Shown: positions 47,864 to 61,129, numbered from the stretch's first letter. The stretch is DNA of 64,000 nucleotides from Dendrobium chrysotoxum (GCA_019925795.1 CM034306.1:51392758-51456757), one strand, 5' to 3'. Numbers and translations: made by a program. The notes: generated from the letters alone by a model not told the origin.

Positions 47864-49742
47864 GGATTTGAGAACCCCAGATTAAAATAAACCTTATTTT
47901 ATTTTTATAAAACAAGGGAAAAATCTTTGGGAATGCAGACATATTTTAAAACCTTATTTCTAATTTTAAATATATTTATAGAATATTATTATTATCTTTC
48001 CAGGTAATATAATATTCTATTTATTATATTCAATTTTAGAAATGATGACTTTTATAAAACCCATTTCTTTCTTCTAGATGTTTTTGAAGAATGTTATGTT
48101 CGTCTTTTTAGATGATACAATATTCTCCTTATTACACCTAAATAAAGGGATGGATGTACTTTTCAAAACTATATTTCTATTTTTAAACACATTCTACAGA
48201 ATTTTATGTTCATCTCTCGAGATGATATGTTATTCATAGAATTGTGTTTGACTATAGAAATATTATTTTCTAGAATCCTATTTTGATATTGAATCCATTG
48301 CAGAATATTGTGTCAGTCTCCTGAGACTGTACTTTGTTCTTAATGCAGTATTCGATTACAAAATAGAAGAACACAAAATCTGTGTGGCGAAATAAATTTT
48401 TCCACCACCCAATAAGTAACCAAATCTTATAATTAAACTTAAAGAATGGAAAAGGAGCAATATGTAAAGTAGTAGTCAAATTATGGCAATAGCATTAATT
48501 AATGCATAAATAATAAAATACACATGCAGTAGCATTAAAGTTTATAACCAGTAAAGCGAAGCGATATGAAAGCTAGTAAAGTAGTATAATAGAGAAATCC
48601 ATAAAATAAATGTGTATCAAATCAATAAAGCAGTCGTCATATATGTAGTATTAATAAGTAGAGAAATCATATAAAGTAATAAAATTAAAGCATCAATAAA
48701 GACTATCAAAATCATATCAATGTAGTAAGATCATATAGGAGTGTACATATACTATCCATGCATTCTATATCAATATCAATTCAGTATATTACATGCTCAT
48801 TATGTCACATGCTTAGTATCAGTTTGATGAATCAGTAGTATCAAGCATTATCAGTGTCTATATCGGTAACAATAATAGTATAATAGTAGGAGCAGTAAAA
48901 TAATGTAGAAACAATAAATTCATACAATAAAAATAAATTCATACAATAATAGGAACAATGCCTAAATAATGTGGATTTAAATAATCATACTAAATAAGTA
49001 AGAAATCCTAGCTTAATCGATATTTTTTAGTATCGTATTAGTATTAGTAAACTGTTGATTCAGTAATAGAGTTGTCACTCTTTGCTCGTCAGCACAGTAA
49101 TCATCTCCCTATAATTCCCAATCAATATCGATGAATCAGTAGAGAATAACACCAAATCACTATATTTAAAGGAAATTCCATCAATCCATCATCATGTATA
49201 GGTCAATTAGTCTTCAGTCAACATCAGTGAATAACTATTCTTTACTTATTTTTTCTCCCATACACAATATTATCAATATACTATAACAGTAATAGCGACC
49301 AACTATTACTAAATCACATACCCATATTCACTTTTATTTATTGCAATAATTAAATCTTAATTAAGCTTACTTCAAAAAGTGTCAAAATGCCATAATGGTA
49401 GGCAACAGAAAATCCTATTGAGCAAAAATTAATATTTTTAGAAATTAATCAAATTATCAGAGATTGTGTATAACAATATTTTGAAGTTTTAATTAAACTA
49501 TAACACTAATTTTAAATGTTAAAAAAATTTTGAATTGACAAAAATCGATGCTTTTTCAAAATCTCCTAGTAAATAATCTCAAATAAATATTAAAAATATT
49601 TAAAATTTCAATCTCTATAACATATAAAAAATTACACAGTGAAAATTTTACTAATACAAAATTATCCTTATTTTTTGGTAACAAAAATATAATTTGATTG
49701 AAAAAATTTTAAAAATATTAAATTATTGAAATTAGAAAATGG

Positions 49743-50190
49743 TTAATAAAACTTCAAGAACATAGATATGAAGAGAGCATTCCTAAAGTACACTGAGAGG
49801 GTAGGGATGATGTCTTAAAACTTGGGTTATATTTATTTGTTTATGATATCTTTCTCAATCATAATAAATATAATGTTATTGTTATTGAGATGCTTGAATT
49901 AGTTGAAGATGAGAAGAACTTTTTTAATGCCCACAAGGTAATATCTCATAGAAGAGGATGCTGAAGGCTAAAGAGGAATATGATATACTATGAGACTATT
50001 GCCTAAAGAAAAAAGCCCCAACTAGTAAATTGTTACTAGATTTGCCATAACATTGCAATAATAAGCTTATAAAACCATCCAAGAGTTAAGTAATAAAAGT
50101 GCAAAGTTTCTTTGAGAGTAAGTGCCATTGATATTGGACTGAAAGAGCAACAAGATGCTTATAAGTAGTATAAGTGAATAAAGATGTGAG
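49743..50190. other. Unassigned intergenic sequence
   Basis: No open frame, repeat match within the window or motif was recognised here. Confidence 0.5.
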
Positions 50191-50194
50191 TACA

Positions 50195-50600
50195 ATAACA
50201 ATAACAAGCCTACATCCAACTAAATAGAGTCAGATATATTAATCATTTTTCTCTGCTATCATATTAAGAGTTAAATTCTCATGTAATAAGAAGAGGTTAT
50301 TGTTAATATTTTCTAACCAAATCTTTTTAGGTATACCTCTACCTTTCTTAACATAGGCCAGTTCTAACACATATACTCTCCTAGCAGGATCATCGGAAGG
50401 CTGACATTTTATGTGACCAAACTCTCTAAGGTGACCCTCTCTAATATTATATGCCATTGGACTACTCTAACATTTTCATGTATATACTCATTTCACATTC
50501 TGTCTCTAAGTATAAATCCACTCATCCTCTTGAGCATCCTCATCTCTATAACACTTAACTTAATTTTATGCTTCTCTTGGTCATCTTACCCAAATTCATG
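50195..50600 (-). mobile_element. 5'-truncated RTE-type LINE fragment
   Basis: On the minus strand the end of an RTE reverse transcriptase ORF is readable across frame changes: IEMRMLKRMSGFILRDRM, REGHLREFGHIKCQP, then GRGIPKKIWLENI, followed by an AACAATAACAA-type 3' end near 50195. Compare EMRMLRWMSGFILRDRI in the LINE at 62510. Confidence 0.8.
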
Positions 50601-50804
50601 AGAGTGTGAAAAATTGTGAGAAAAATCCAGAAGAAGTTAAACAAGAGATATAAAACCATTTGAATGTCTTTACAATGATAAGGAATGAACACCAAAAAAA
50701 AAAAGAAACCTCCATTGGAAATATGGCAGAGATTTGAAACCTCCTTGCATGCATGAGCTTCGAACAAGGAGATTGATGAAAACTTTAACCATGTTGAGTG
50801 TAGA

Positions 50805-51512
50805 GGTGTAAAAATCTGGTTGTGGGCCAAGTTTGAATCGAACCCAATTCTATCCCGTTACTTTTTGACACGACCCAAACACAACCCATTTTTGCAAACT
50901 GGTAAAAAATTTTAACCCGGACCTGACCCGTTGAGTTTTCGGGTTAACCTGACCCAACTTGAAACTATTTATCAAAAAATGGTTACTTCATAATGAGCAA
51001 GTTACCTCCTATTTTCATCGTTAGTTCTGATCCAACAAACGGCGAGCTGTCGTGACTTCTGCTCGGAGCTCCCTCCCGTCGTCGTCATTACTTCCAATCC
51101 AATGATACTTCCTGTCACCATCATTCTGAATAGCGAGCTATCATGAATTTTGACCCAACTACAGAACAGTGAGCTTAGAGCTCCCTCCCATCATCATCAT
51201 TGCTTTCGATCCAATTGCAGAATGGCGAGTTCCTCCCATCGTCGAAGGAGGCGAACACGCAAAGCAGTCAGAGGGCGTACTACACCTGTGCGAGAAGAGG
51301 AAAGCAAACCCTAAGCGGGTTGACCCAAAATTGGTGTAATTCGAGCCAACTTTGGGTTAGCAGGTTGACTCGGATCGGATTCGATTTTTCAAATGGGCCA
51401 AATTTTTGAACCCGAACCTGACCCATTTGCCAAACAGGTTGATCCTAACCCAGAATTTTTGGGTTGGGTTTAGGTCAGATTTTTGGGTCTTGTCAAATAT
51501 TGATACCCCTAA
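50805..51512. mobile_element. Probable hAT-like non-autonomous element
   Basis: The left end TAGAGGTGTAAAAATCTGG and inverted right end TTAGGGGTATCAATATTTG are related, and the interior is rich in GACCC and GGGTTGGG. A target duplication was not clear (GTTGAGTG compared with ATTGATTA). Confidence 0.5.
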
Positions 51513-52224
51513 TTGATTATACTTATTATGATAATCCTGAAGCAAGAAAGAAAATAGTTTATGTAATGAAGTTGTTACAGACAAATTTACTAGGAAATTG
51601 ATATACACTAGTGACAACTTGAAACATTGGAGAAGGCATATTTGTTGTGTTATTATAAAAAAGTAATTAAAAATATAAAATAGTTCATTATTCAAAGATA
51701 ATTAATGTGCTAAAATAATGGAGACACAAACCTAGCGCCCTCCCGAAACACAACGGAAGAGGCGAGCGCTAATAAAATTAAAATAAATTTCACAAATAAT
51801 ACAAAATTTTAATTGTTAGATCTAATGTTTAAATTTTTATATTTATTTATATAACAATCTAACATTAAATCATATCAAATTTTATTTATAAAAACATACA
51901 TTTCATTTTAGCAAAGTTAAAGCAATTTTTTTTTATGTGATTTAGGGATTAAGTTATTAGATAAGATAATTTGCATACATATCATAACATTCATATATAT
52001 TTACATGTATAGTACATAAATCTAAAATTAAATATCTATTATATGGCAAATTATTTTAAGAATCAGGTTTAAGCTAAGTCAACCCAATTCAAATTTATGA
52101 TGAACTCAATATGTTAAAAAAAAAAAAGAACTCGCCCAATCAGTAGTTTCTTCCTCCTAAGTTGGTGGCTTCTTCCAACAAAGTCGACGACTTTTTTTAA
52201 CCATGTCAGTGACTTTCTCTAGCC

Positions 52225-52599
52225 TAGGGGTGTAAACGAGTTGACTCGGGCTCAACTCATGCCTAACTCGAGCTCGACTCGCCAATCAAATCTCAAGCTC
52301 AAACTCGAGTCGAGCTCAAAGGAGAGTTCGAGCTTGGCTCATGGCACTGAAAATGAGCTCGCATTTTTAATTACCAACAAATTTTATTAGATGAAAAAAA
52401 TTATTTGTTGATTTATCTAAGAAAAAATTAATAATTAGTTATACAATTACAAGCCGTCTTAGCAGCTCGGGAGTCGAGCCTCATCAAGCTAGAACTTCAA
52501 CTCGCTTAATAGACGAGATCAAGTCGTGGCTCGATAAGATCAACTCGTGAGCTCGTTATCGGGTAGAGCTCGAGGAGGCTTGGCTCACTTAGACCCCTA
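52225..52599. mobile_element. hAT-type MITE, complete
   Basis: A 375-bp element with imperfect 16-bp inverted ends (TAGGGGTGTAAACGAG and TAGGGGTCTAAGTGAG) and a perfect 8-bp target duplication CTCTAGCC (52217-52224 and 52600-52607). The interior is rich in CTCGAGCTCG. An 8-bp duplication is typical of hAT. Confidence 0.88.
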
Positions 52600-52949
52600 C
52601 TCTAGCCACTTTAGCGACTTCTCCAATCAAGTGGATGACTTCTTTCAACAATTGGTGACTTTGTTCAGTCAAATCAGTGACTTCCCTCAATCAAAATTAA
52701 AGATTGAACTTTCATTAGAATAGTGACTAAATGAATAAGCTATTCAAGGCTTAATTCACAATCAAAAAGAATTTGGCAAGATAACTTTTTGTATTCTTTT
52801 TTACTTATATAGACTTATATGCACTCAATCATGTATCATTTCAGTCGCAACCCAAACATATAAATAAGAGTGAAAGGTAGAGTTCTAGACATGTGATTCT
52901 TTGTATTTAAGCTTATCTAATAATATCTCAAAGCTTCACACTCTAAAAA

Positions 52950-54970
52950 CTTTTTATCTCTCTCTTCTTCATTGCTCTCTTCTTTGAGAGTAAGATTTTA
53001 GTATAATTCTCTAGCATATTGGATTCAACATCATCAAAAGTGCTATAAAAATGGTGCATGCCAAGAACCAGAAGCTAGATGTTATGTGAAGCATAACAAA
53101 ATAATGAAACTTCAGTGAACATAAAAGAGAAACAAAATTATGTCATCAGAAGACAATCAGAAATAAAGGTAAGAAGGAAAAAAGGAAGCTGGAACTAACA
53201 AATTGATAATATATTTATTACTCAATTTGCCAATGCATAGAGACTGTTGAAGTTTGCAACTCTTATTATAGATAAGGCAAGAGCCTGATGAATGTTTGAG
53301 GAGCTTTATCACTAGATTCTAGAAGGTGATGTTAAATGTTAAAAGTTGCAAAATAAGTTGGGGCTAAAGCTGCCCTAACCTAAGATTTCCAGAAGGGATT
53401 GTTCCAATATGCACTCGATTTGCAACAACCAAGGACTTTTACCGAATTATTAGAATTAACCAATAGTAATTTAAATACTAAATAATATAATTTGTTGACA
53501 ATAAGATGAGAGAAGTTTAGTATTTGAGGGAAATTTCAATAATTTCCTAGGGATCAACAAAGTTTCTAGGCGGATTAAAGGGAAACTGAGAGATCATAAA
53601 AGTATTGAAGAAGAAATTAATAACATCAACAACCTCATCCAATTGAGGGACAACTATGAAATATTAATCATCTTGATGACCATAAGAGGGAGAGGTCAAT
53701 GTTACAAAAAATGTTAATGTTATTTTGTCTTTGCTTCCTTCTTTATTTCTAAACATTTATTGTGCTCAATTTCAAAATTTTGTTACACTAATGAAATGAT
53801 TTTCATTTTTATATGTGAGTGGGATTTTTGGAAAATTTTATAGCTGTAAAGAGTAAAACTAGCATTGATGCTCTAATGTTAAGATAATTTTTTTTGTAGT
53901 TTATCAAGAGTAGCATTCACCTGGTATGCTGATTTATCTAGATGGATCAGTAAAAAATTTTTCCTAGTTGAAAAATATGTCATAAAAAGATTTGATGCAG
54001 CACAACATCATATCACCATTGACGATTTAGTTGAGAAGTATAATCCAAATGAGTCATTGGTACATTATATTTTGAGAAGGAGGAATTTAAGAATAAACTA
54101 TGAGCCTCAATTATAAGAGTAGCATGCAGCTAAAATTCTCCTAAAGATATTCACCTATTAATGGCATTCCTCTTGAGGTTTTAACCATGAAGACATTTAA
54201 AAAGCTTCTAAGTAATGTTTCTAGTCTATAGGAAGAATCCTCACATTTATCTCTTCTAAAAGAACTATCGATGATAGATTTTAACTTTCCTTGTAGGTTT
54301 CCAAGGAAACTTAGAAACTTGTTATCCAATTTTTTTACCAATTCCCAAAGGCAACTTGGGGTGACTTCATCACTAGAGCTAATAGGAGCCAAAGTCAGCT
54401 ACACGTCCAGTGGTGTAGGAGAAGAAGAAAAAAATTAAAAAATAATGATGTGAAAAATAAATTCGTGTTGACTGTAGACGGGGAATTGAAACCCCTCATG
54501 CCACTCATTTTGTTTGACATTTATTTTATTTCTCCAAGATAAGAGAATTAATGAAAATGTATTTTGTGTATGTTTTGTCTATCTTTGATAAGGACGATAC
54601 AAATAACCAATAACAATTCTCAATATGAAATTCCTAATACTAGTGAACTTAACGAATCTCTTAAATATGCTTCTGATAGTAATGCCTCTATTTTTAACTT
54701 TTAGGGTATGCCTATGAATATAGAAGTTGAATTCTTATATTCTATACAATAACCTAAAAAAATTATAAAAATAATTTTAAAATAAAAATAGGGAAAATTG
54801 TGAAATTATGAACTGGAGCGTTGTGGTGTCATTCTGGATATCGTAGTGGCATTGGGAAGCACCGGGAAAGTGCCACCATAGTATTGCGCTCTCTAGAATT
54901 TTTGAAAAAAATTCAGTGCAGTGGTGTTGAGGTGGCGCTACGGTACAATGCTAAATTACATGCAGTGCTA
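52950..54970 (+). pseudogene. Old Ty3/gypsy (Tat-like) remnant, gag part, copy B
   Basis: Same content as 9300-11289: RSFITRF near 53300, ATTKDFYRIIRI near 53430, and ITIDDLVEKYNPNESLVHYI near 54020. It has stops and frameshifts. It runs without interruption through the site where copy A carries the younger gypsy element. Confidence 0.6.
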
Positions 54971-55456
54971 CGACCCTTGGTCATGGGAGCATCACAGCGC
55001 TAGGCATTAAACTTTATTGTTTAATATTTTCCATTTAAATATCCCTGCCACCATATGTCCCCCTCCTCATTTTTGTTGCTTGGTTGGGAAGGAAGAAAGG
55101 AGGAGAAGAAAGGAAGAAAGAGAAAAGAGATAGGATGTTCTCTGGGGATTTTTTATCTGTTCTTGTTACTAAAGTTGTTCTATTCATTGTAAGTAACTAT
55201 ATTGTTACTCATGTTTTTGACAGTTTTATTTCTAAGGATTTTATCTCTCCCAAATCTATAAAATATGCATTTTCTCCTAATTGATGGAGCTTTCACTGTG
55301 TAACATATTATATATGATATATATGATTTTTATTAGCATTTTGATTATAATGTTGTTGAATTTGATAAAATAGATTAATAGTTATGATTTTCTAAAGTTA
55401 GTGCATAATGCATAGATTTTCCTACATTTAATACATGATATTGACCTGTATAGAGA

Positions 55457-56560
55457 AAATGATATAACTGATATAAGATAAAAGTGGCATTTATATGTAA
55501 GCAAGGAAGGTTAGTTGTTAACAGTATAATTAATATGGGTTGGTTAGAATGGTAGACTGACTAGCTTTACTTGAAATAAAAGATTTGTGGTGTAATCATT
55601 GATATTAGCCTATAATCGATTAACTAATTAGGCTGACAAGTAGAATGTGATGACTCTTAATAAAATTTTGAAAGCTACTTATGAATTGACCAAGATAATA
55701 AACAATGATGGTAAGATAAAACTGATGACCATTTGATCAATATTTGTGATTAAATTAAATACTGAAGATCAATTAGTCAATAGTTGGGGTGGAAGGATAA
55801 AAACACCACATTAAAGCTGGAGTCTTACCTTGCTGCTTATAATCGCATACATGATTGCATTTATATGAAAATTGATTAATGAGATAATAAATAGAACTGA
55901 AGTAGAATTGATAGAACCTACATGGATATTGATTCAACATGGCATAACATATTACAAGGACATTGATAAACATTGATAGATATATTGATGTAGTTTATTG
56001 ATAAATACACTGACATGGCATATTGACATGACACATTAATTGATAGTGCATTTTATCAATTTTTCTTATAGTTTATAGACATCTTTTGTCTTTACTAATT
56101 GTATTGATTTTACTATTGATTGATAATAATTTTATAGATCTCTTATTACTTATATTGATAGATTATCAATTATTGATTGATATTCGATGGAAATGGAGCA
56201 AGTCTATTGATTCTTTTGCATTGCATTAAAGGCAGTGCTATGTTTTGATTATTTACTGGGCTATATGCTCATTATGTGATTTTTATTTGATTTCAGATTA
56301 GGGTAAAGAGCCTTAAGAGTTATTTTAGGTAGTGATGATAGTTTAGTTTTATTTTTAGCTCTTGGATTTTATCTATATATTCTTTTGTAATCTATTGTGG
56401 CTATTGTAATATTATCTTGGACTTTGGATTTTAATCAGAATGTAAATATAACTGTAGTAATGTAATTATGTTAACATGAATTAAATACAATTAGGTACTA
56501 TTAAATATTAACGGTATTAAAGTAAATATTAACTGAATTAATTATGTTAACATGAATTAA
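55457..56560 (+). mobile_element. Diverged gypsy LTR sequence inserted in copy B
   Basis: Absent from copy A. Pieces resemble the middle and end of the LTR at 11290-13347 (TGTGATGACTCTTAAT, then GATTTCAGATTAGGGTAA). It appears to be a decayed solo or partial LTR. Ends are approximate. Confidence 0.55.
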
Positions 56561-56643
56561 CTGTAGTAATGTAATTTTGACTTCAATTTTTGTTCTAGGT
56601 TTTATATTTGTAAAACAAATTAAACAAATAAAATTAGAAAGTA

Positions 56644-56646
<3 letters not shown>

Positions 56647-56704
<58 letters not shown>
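56647..56704. repeat. (AT)n microsatellite, 58 bp
   Basis: The counterpart of the 93-bp run at 24477-24569 in copy A. Confidence 0.97.
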
Positions 56705-56706
<2 letters not shown>

Positions 56707-58510
56707 CTCTCTCATGAGCTAGTTTCTTTGGGTGCATCGGTCAACATCATGGCCTTAAGAAGTATTGCATGTTTGAAAGTTGATATCTACAAACTTAGTT
56801 CATATAAGAAGATATTATGGGGCTTCAATGAAAAAGGTTAGAAGGTTCTTGATTCTGTAACTCTTAGAGATTAGAAATTTGAAGATAAAAGCAAATTTTT
56901 ATATAATTTATTTAGAAATATTCTTTAATGTTCTTCTAAGTAAACTCTGGTTGCATGAGTACATGATGGTTCCTTTGTTCCTTCACTAGTGCGACAATTA
57001 TTCCCAAGATGGCATTGAATGATGCATCAATGGAGACTTACAATTATTCCCAATGCATGAAGTCAACATTTATAAGGATACCACATACTATTTGCCTAAG
57101 AAATAAGCAGCCTTCTCCAAAAATATTAACATAACAAAAGTATAAGTACTTAAAAAAATAAAGTGACAAAAAGAAGATGAAAGGAAAGCAATCTTAACCT
57201 AGGAAATAGAGTTTATTAGCCTCCTATGCCTCCTATATAATGAGGTGGTAGAATAACCTAATGAGCTTGAGATAAAGGTTAAGGAAGAAAGAATGAAAGA
57301 AAAAAATATTATCAAAGTGATTATGTGCAAAAGAAAATGACTGTGATACATATTTATTTGGAATTTAGCTTGGAAGATAAATCATATATAATAAAAAAAT
57401 ATGAAAATGTGATAATAGAATCAAATCAAATAAGAAAAACTAATATTCAATGTGTCTCTAAAGTAAAACAATGATGAGGAGGGTCCAAGTAGAGGTTAAG
57501 GATAATTTTTAGTTGTTTACTTCTAAGAATCAAAAGGAGCAGATTAATACTTTAACTCCAACTCCATTGACTAAGGAAACTATTGCAAGGTTGATAGTTA
57601 AATTTTCTCTTAGATTATATAAAGATGAATGCAAAGTTTCTAAGTTTTTTCTTTGGTCTTCATCTTCAATATTTGAAATTTATATAAAGCTTGAAGACAC
57701 TTTTATGAATGAAATAATAGACCTCTCTTATGATTGGCATCCTGCATATGTTAAAAAGTTAATTAAACAAGGTTTGACACCATCTACCTGGACCATGGGT
57801 GAAGCTCAACACCTAGAGAAATTACGGAATATAAATATATTATGCCAGAGTTGAAAAATAATGTTAGCTTTAGTGATTGATGATGAATATTGCTTGCTTC
57901 TTACTTTTAATAATATGGAGTTTGATTGTATATACACAAAGGATGTTAATTCACTTAATAAGCTTTATACAAAAATTTTTGATGATCTAGATGACTCTCA
58001 AGTTTGATATGCATAGCCTAGACTTGAAAAGAAAATTAAATCAACTATTGATGAAATCAAAGAAATCAACTTTGATAGCAAAGAAAAGCATCATCCAACC
58101 TTCAAAAATTCTTTATTGGATGAGGAGAAATCAAATGTTTTGGTTAAGTTATTTTTGGAGTTTAAGACTTCTTCGCCTAGATTTATAATGAAATGCCTTG
58201 ATTATCTTGATATACATACACTAAGAAATTGAATGACAAGTACAAACTAAAATCAAGAAACTAATTGAAGTGATCCTTATTCGAGAAGATAAAAACCTTT
58301 CTTGGTTAGTCATCATCATCTTGGTTTTAAAAAAAAAGAATGCTTAAATTCACATATGCATTAATTATACATATATGAATAAAGGTTGCCCCAAAGATTA
58401 GTTCTCGTTGCCTATACCATAGCTTATAATGGATATAGCATCCTTGCATTAAATTTTCTCATTCATGGATGATTTATTTGGTTATAACCAAATTAAGATA
58501 ACTCCTAAAA
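56705..58510 (+). pseudogene. Old Ty3/gypsy (Tat-like) remnant, pol part, copy B
   Basis: A 113-residue open stretch at 57513-57854 (LTPTPLTKETIARLIVKF onward) is shared, broken, with copy A; I do not recognise its domain. Near 58240-58510 reverse transcriptase motifs are readable (FKKKNA, INYTYMNKGCPKD, SFMDDLFGYNQIKITP), with stops. The match ends at the same point as in copy A. Confidence 0.72.
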
Positions 58511-58925
58511 TGATTGAAATTTACAGTGTTAAGAATAACTGTAGGGGTTTATTATTTGTGTAGAAAGAGTTATGTTGTTGCTTTACTTCTAGGAGAGTAT
58601 TATGAAGTTGGATGTCGCATTTTGTCTCATTAATGGAGGTGCATTCTTCATTAGTTGTAATAGAGGAAATGGTTGGTGAGATCTTAATGGAAGGTTCAAT
58701 GATATCACCAAATGCTTCAAGTCCATGTCGGGTGGGTTCGAGAAGAAGAAATGAACAACAAAGGGAAGAAAAAAAAAATAAAGAAACAAGAGTAGTAGTA
58801 TTTTTAATTATTGTACTCCATAAAATTATGACATGATAAACTCATAATTTCACATTATCACAAAACTTAGCTAGGTCCATAACAACATTACAAGTGGCCA
58901 TACATATCACTATCGAATAATCCTC

Positions 58926-59315
58926 CTAACAATAGAGGTTATCGCCTGGGGACACATTAAACGGACCACAATAATTTTGATAGAGATTAACACAATGATT
59001 GACTGCTCCTTGGTTCTGACCTTCACACTCAAGGACACCATTGATAGCTTGAATGGTGGCTCCAAAACCTTGACCATTGATGCCATACACATTTCTCATC
59101 CAAAACCAAATTGCGATTTTAAAGGAGATGGTGGGGTAGGTGCCAATTGAGGCCATCAAAGCCAATTTCTTGGCCATCGGGACCATTATTATAATTCCAT
59201 GAGATTTGGAGGGGACCACACCCATAGTACTTCTTCCCTGGGGTGCATGGGTAATCTTGAGATTTGAAGTCACAATATACATTGGATTTATCTCCTTGTT
59301 CTTTGTAACACATGT
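58926..59315 (-). pseudogene. GH19 chitinase pseudogene, exon 2 only (copy 5)
   Basis: Exon 2 begins at 59315 after a CAG acceptor (AC ATG TGC-type junction, as in copy 4) and ends with the stop at 58926. Compared with copy 4, 14 bp are missing near 59142, which breaks the frame after GFDGLNW. GRGP is GCGP and PAGQ is PDGQ. The intron continues to about 59738, where an RTE LINE is inserted. Exon 1 is not in the window. Confidence 0.9.
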
Positions 59316-59738
59316 CTGTTCATATTAATAATTTCATTATTTTTGCATAAATAATATGGTTAAAAGAAAATACACAGAGAAAGTAGCTTAGTATCAAAAT
59401 AATTATTAACATTTTGTCCGTATAACTGTTCTTAAGTTGGCAAAAAGTTTTGCCGGAAAAAAATTTTCATAATATTCTAACTAAGGTTTTAGTCTCGATG
59501 TGTCACATATATAGCAAATTATCTTTGAGATGAGTGCAATGTAAGTTTTAAATAATTTTCAACTATTATAAGAATCCAACTATTATAAGAAAAAATCCAA
59601 TCAATTTTTTTATCATGAAATTATGATACTAAATTTTTACATTTTTGCATGCTTACTAGAAGATCTTATATTTAACTAAAAAAAATCTTGATATTACATG
59701 TACCATGCATTATATATAATCTAACTGCTTAATTTTAA
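59316..59738 (-). other. Intron remnant of chitinase copy 5
   Basis: Matches the copy 4 intron (29104-29540), for example CATGCATTATATATAATCTA, and breaks off at the LINE. Confidence 0.8.
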
Positions 59739-60019
59739 CACTACCATTGCTAGGTCCCAAGTCCTGGATGAGAAAGTGGAGGGTTGCGTTAGGTAGTCGA
59801 CAGCCAGCGTAAAACTTGTCGAATAATAATGACATGAATCCTTTAATAAATTATGTTAATGATAGGGCATCCCCTGGAAGCGATGTGCTGTATGGCCTGA
59901 ATACAGCGACAAGTGTGCAAGGGCCACTGCACCGGTGCCCGGGTGCAGTGTTAAATAGGCAAGGGTTCCCACATCAAGGACAGATGTGGGTAAAGAAGCT
60001 AGTCCATGAAATTAAAATT

Positions 60020-60754
60020 AGGATAGGAACTTGAAATTTAGGTTCTCATACATGAAAATTAATGGAATTAATATATATTATGATTCATAGGAAGATAAAT
60101 ATTCTGTGCATTCAGGAAACTAAATGGGTTGGAGAGAAGGCTAAGGAGATTGATAGTTTATGATTTAAACTTTGGTATTCGGGTAGGATTAATACTAGAA
60201 ATGGTATAGGTATAATTTTAGATAAGAGTTTGAAGGATAATGTTATAAAAATGAATAGAATTAGAGATAAAATTATACCTTTAAAGATTATTGTTGATGC
60301 TAAGATTGTTAACATTATAAGTGCTTATGCTCCTCAAGTGGGTTTGGATATGGGTTCAAAATTAAAATTTTGGAATGACTTAAAAGAATTAATACAAAAA
60401 ATACCTCTTGAAGAAAGAGTTTTTATTGGAGGAGATTTAAATGGACATGTTGGTAGAGAGGTAGATAATTTTAAAAGTATTCATGGTGGCTATGGGTTTG
60501 GAACTACAAATGAAGGTGGTAAGTCCATATTAAATTTTTATTTAGCTTATGATTTTTTAATTGATAATACCTTATTTAAGAAAAGGAATGAGCATCTCAT
60601 TACTTATAAAAATGGATATAGTAAAGCTCAGATTGATTATTTTCTTATAAAAAAATTAGAACGTTTGGATTGCAAAGATTGTAAAGTTATTCCGAGTGAA
60701 AATTTATGTACCCAACATCGTTTATTAGTTTTGGACTTCAAGATAAAGGGGTAG
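60020..60754 (+). pseudogene. RTE LINE endonuclease (APE-type) domain
   Basis: Readable motifs: GT-NLG with a stop in place of Trp, CIQETKWVGEKAKEID with the catalytic Glu, SAYAPQVGLD, FIGGDLNGHVGREV, YGFGTTNEGGKS, AQIDYFL and QHRLLVLDFK with the catalytic Asp and His. The frame is open for 174 residues from 60230. This domain nicks target DNA to start reverse transcription in LINEs. Confidence 0.9.
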
Positions 60755-61129
60755 AAAATAAAAAACTGAAGTAAAATAAAATTCTAGGATTAGATGGGGG
60801 CATTTAATGAATATTAACAAAAATATTTTTGAGAGTAAAATTTTAGATCTTAAAATTTTGTTTGTACATGAGGATGCTAATGTTATGTGGGAAAAAAGTG
60901 GCTAATGATATTAAGCATATTGCAAAAGATGTGCTTGGAGATTCAAAGGGAAAGCTCATAATAGTAAAAATAGTTGGTGGTGGAATCCAAATGTGCAAGA
61001 AAAGATTAAAAATAAGAAGATTTGTTATAAAAATTAGTTTAATTATAAAAATTATGATAATTGGGAAATATATAAAGAGGCACGTAATGAATCTAAGAAA
61101 GCAATATGTGATGCAAAGAGCTTAGCTTT

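Larger units (their letters stand above)
41256..48407 (+). repeat. Giant LTR-like unit, copy R (7152 bp)
   Basis: Starts TGTTGACCTCATT and ends TTTTTCCACCA, flanked by the perfect duplication CCCAA (41251-41255 and 48408-48412) inside an identified gypsy LTR, so both ends are secure. No terminal direct repeat, primer binding site or retrotransposon protein was found inside, which fits a solo LTR of a very large element. It contains a GC-rich segment, a long degenerate GT/GA-rich array and many palindromes. An alternative is a large non-autonomous unit of a new type. Confidence 0.8.
40934..49742 (-). mobile_element. Gypsy LTR (minus), split by the giant unit
   Basis: Pieces 40934-41255 and 48408-49742 together match, inverted, the LTR of the gag-only gypsy element: TGTGACGCCCCAAAATC corresponds to its GGGGCAACACA end, and GAGTTGTCACTCTTTGC to its middle. 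The 5' end of the LTR (about 570 bp) is missing beyond 49742. The insertion at 41256-48407 duplicated CCCAA. Confidence 0.82.
51812..59738. repeat. Duplicated unit, copy B
   Basis: Matches copy A (8545-28690 without its insertions) and continues into chitinase copy 5. It keeps the empty sites of the gypsy element (about 54966) and the solo LTR (about 58505). It has its own insertion of diverged gypsy LTR sequence (55457-56560). A stretch of about 110 bp near 57330-57470 is absent from copy A. Confidence 0.85.

Noticed and set aside
31631..48407. One single retrotransposon with LTRs at 31.6 and 48.4 kb
   Set aside because: The homologous blocks are inverted, not direct, and copy R has its own target duplication, so two separate insertions are needed.
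56501..56737. Minus-strand frame with Ile-Tyr repeats
   Set aside because: It is a translation of the AT microsatellite.
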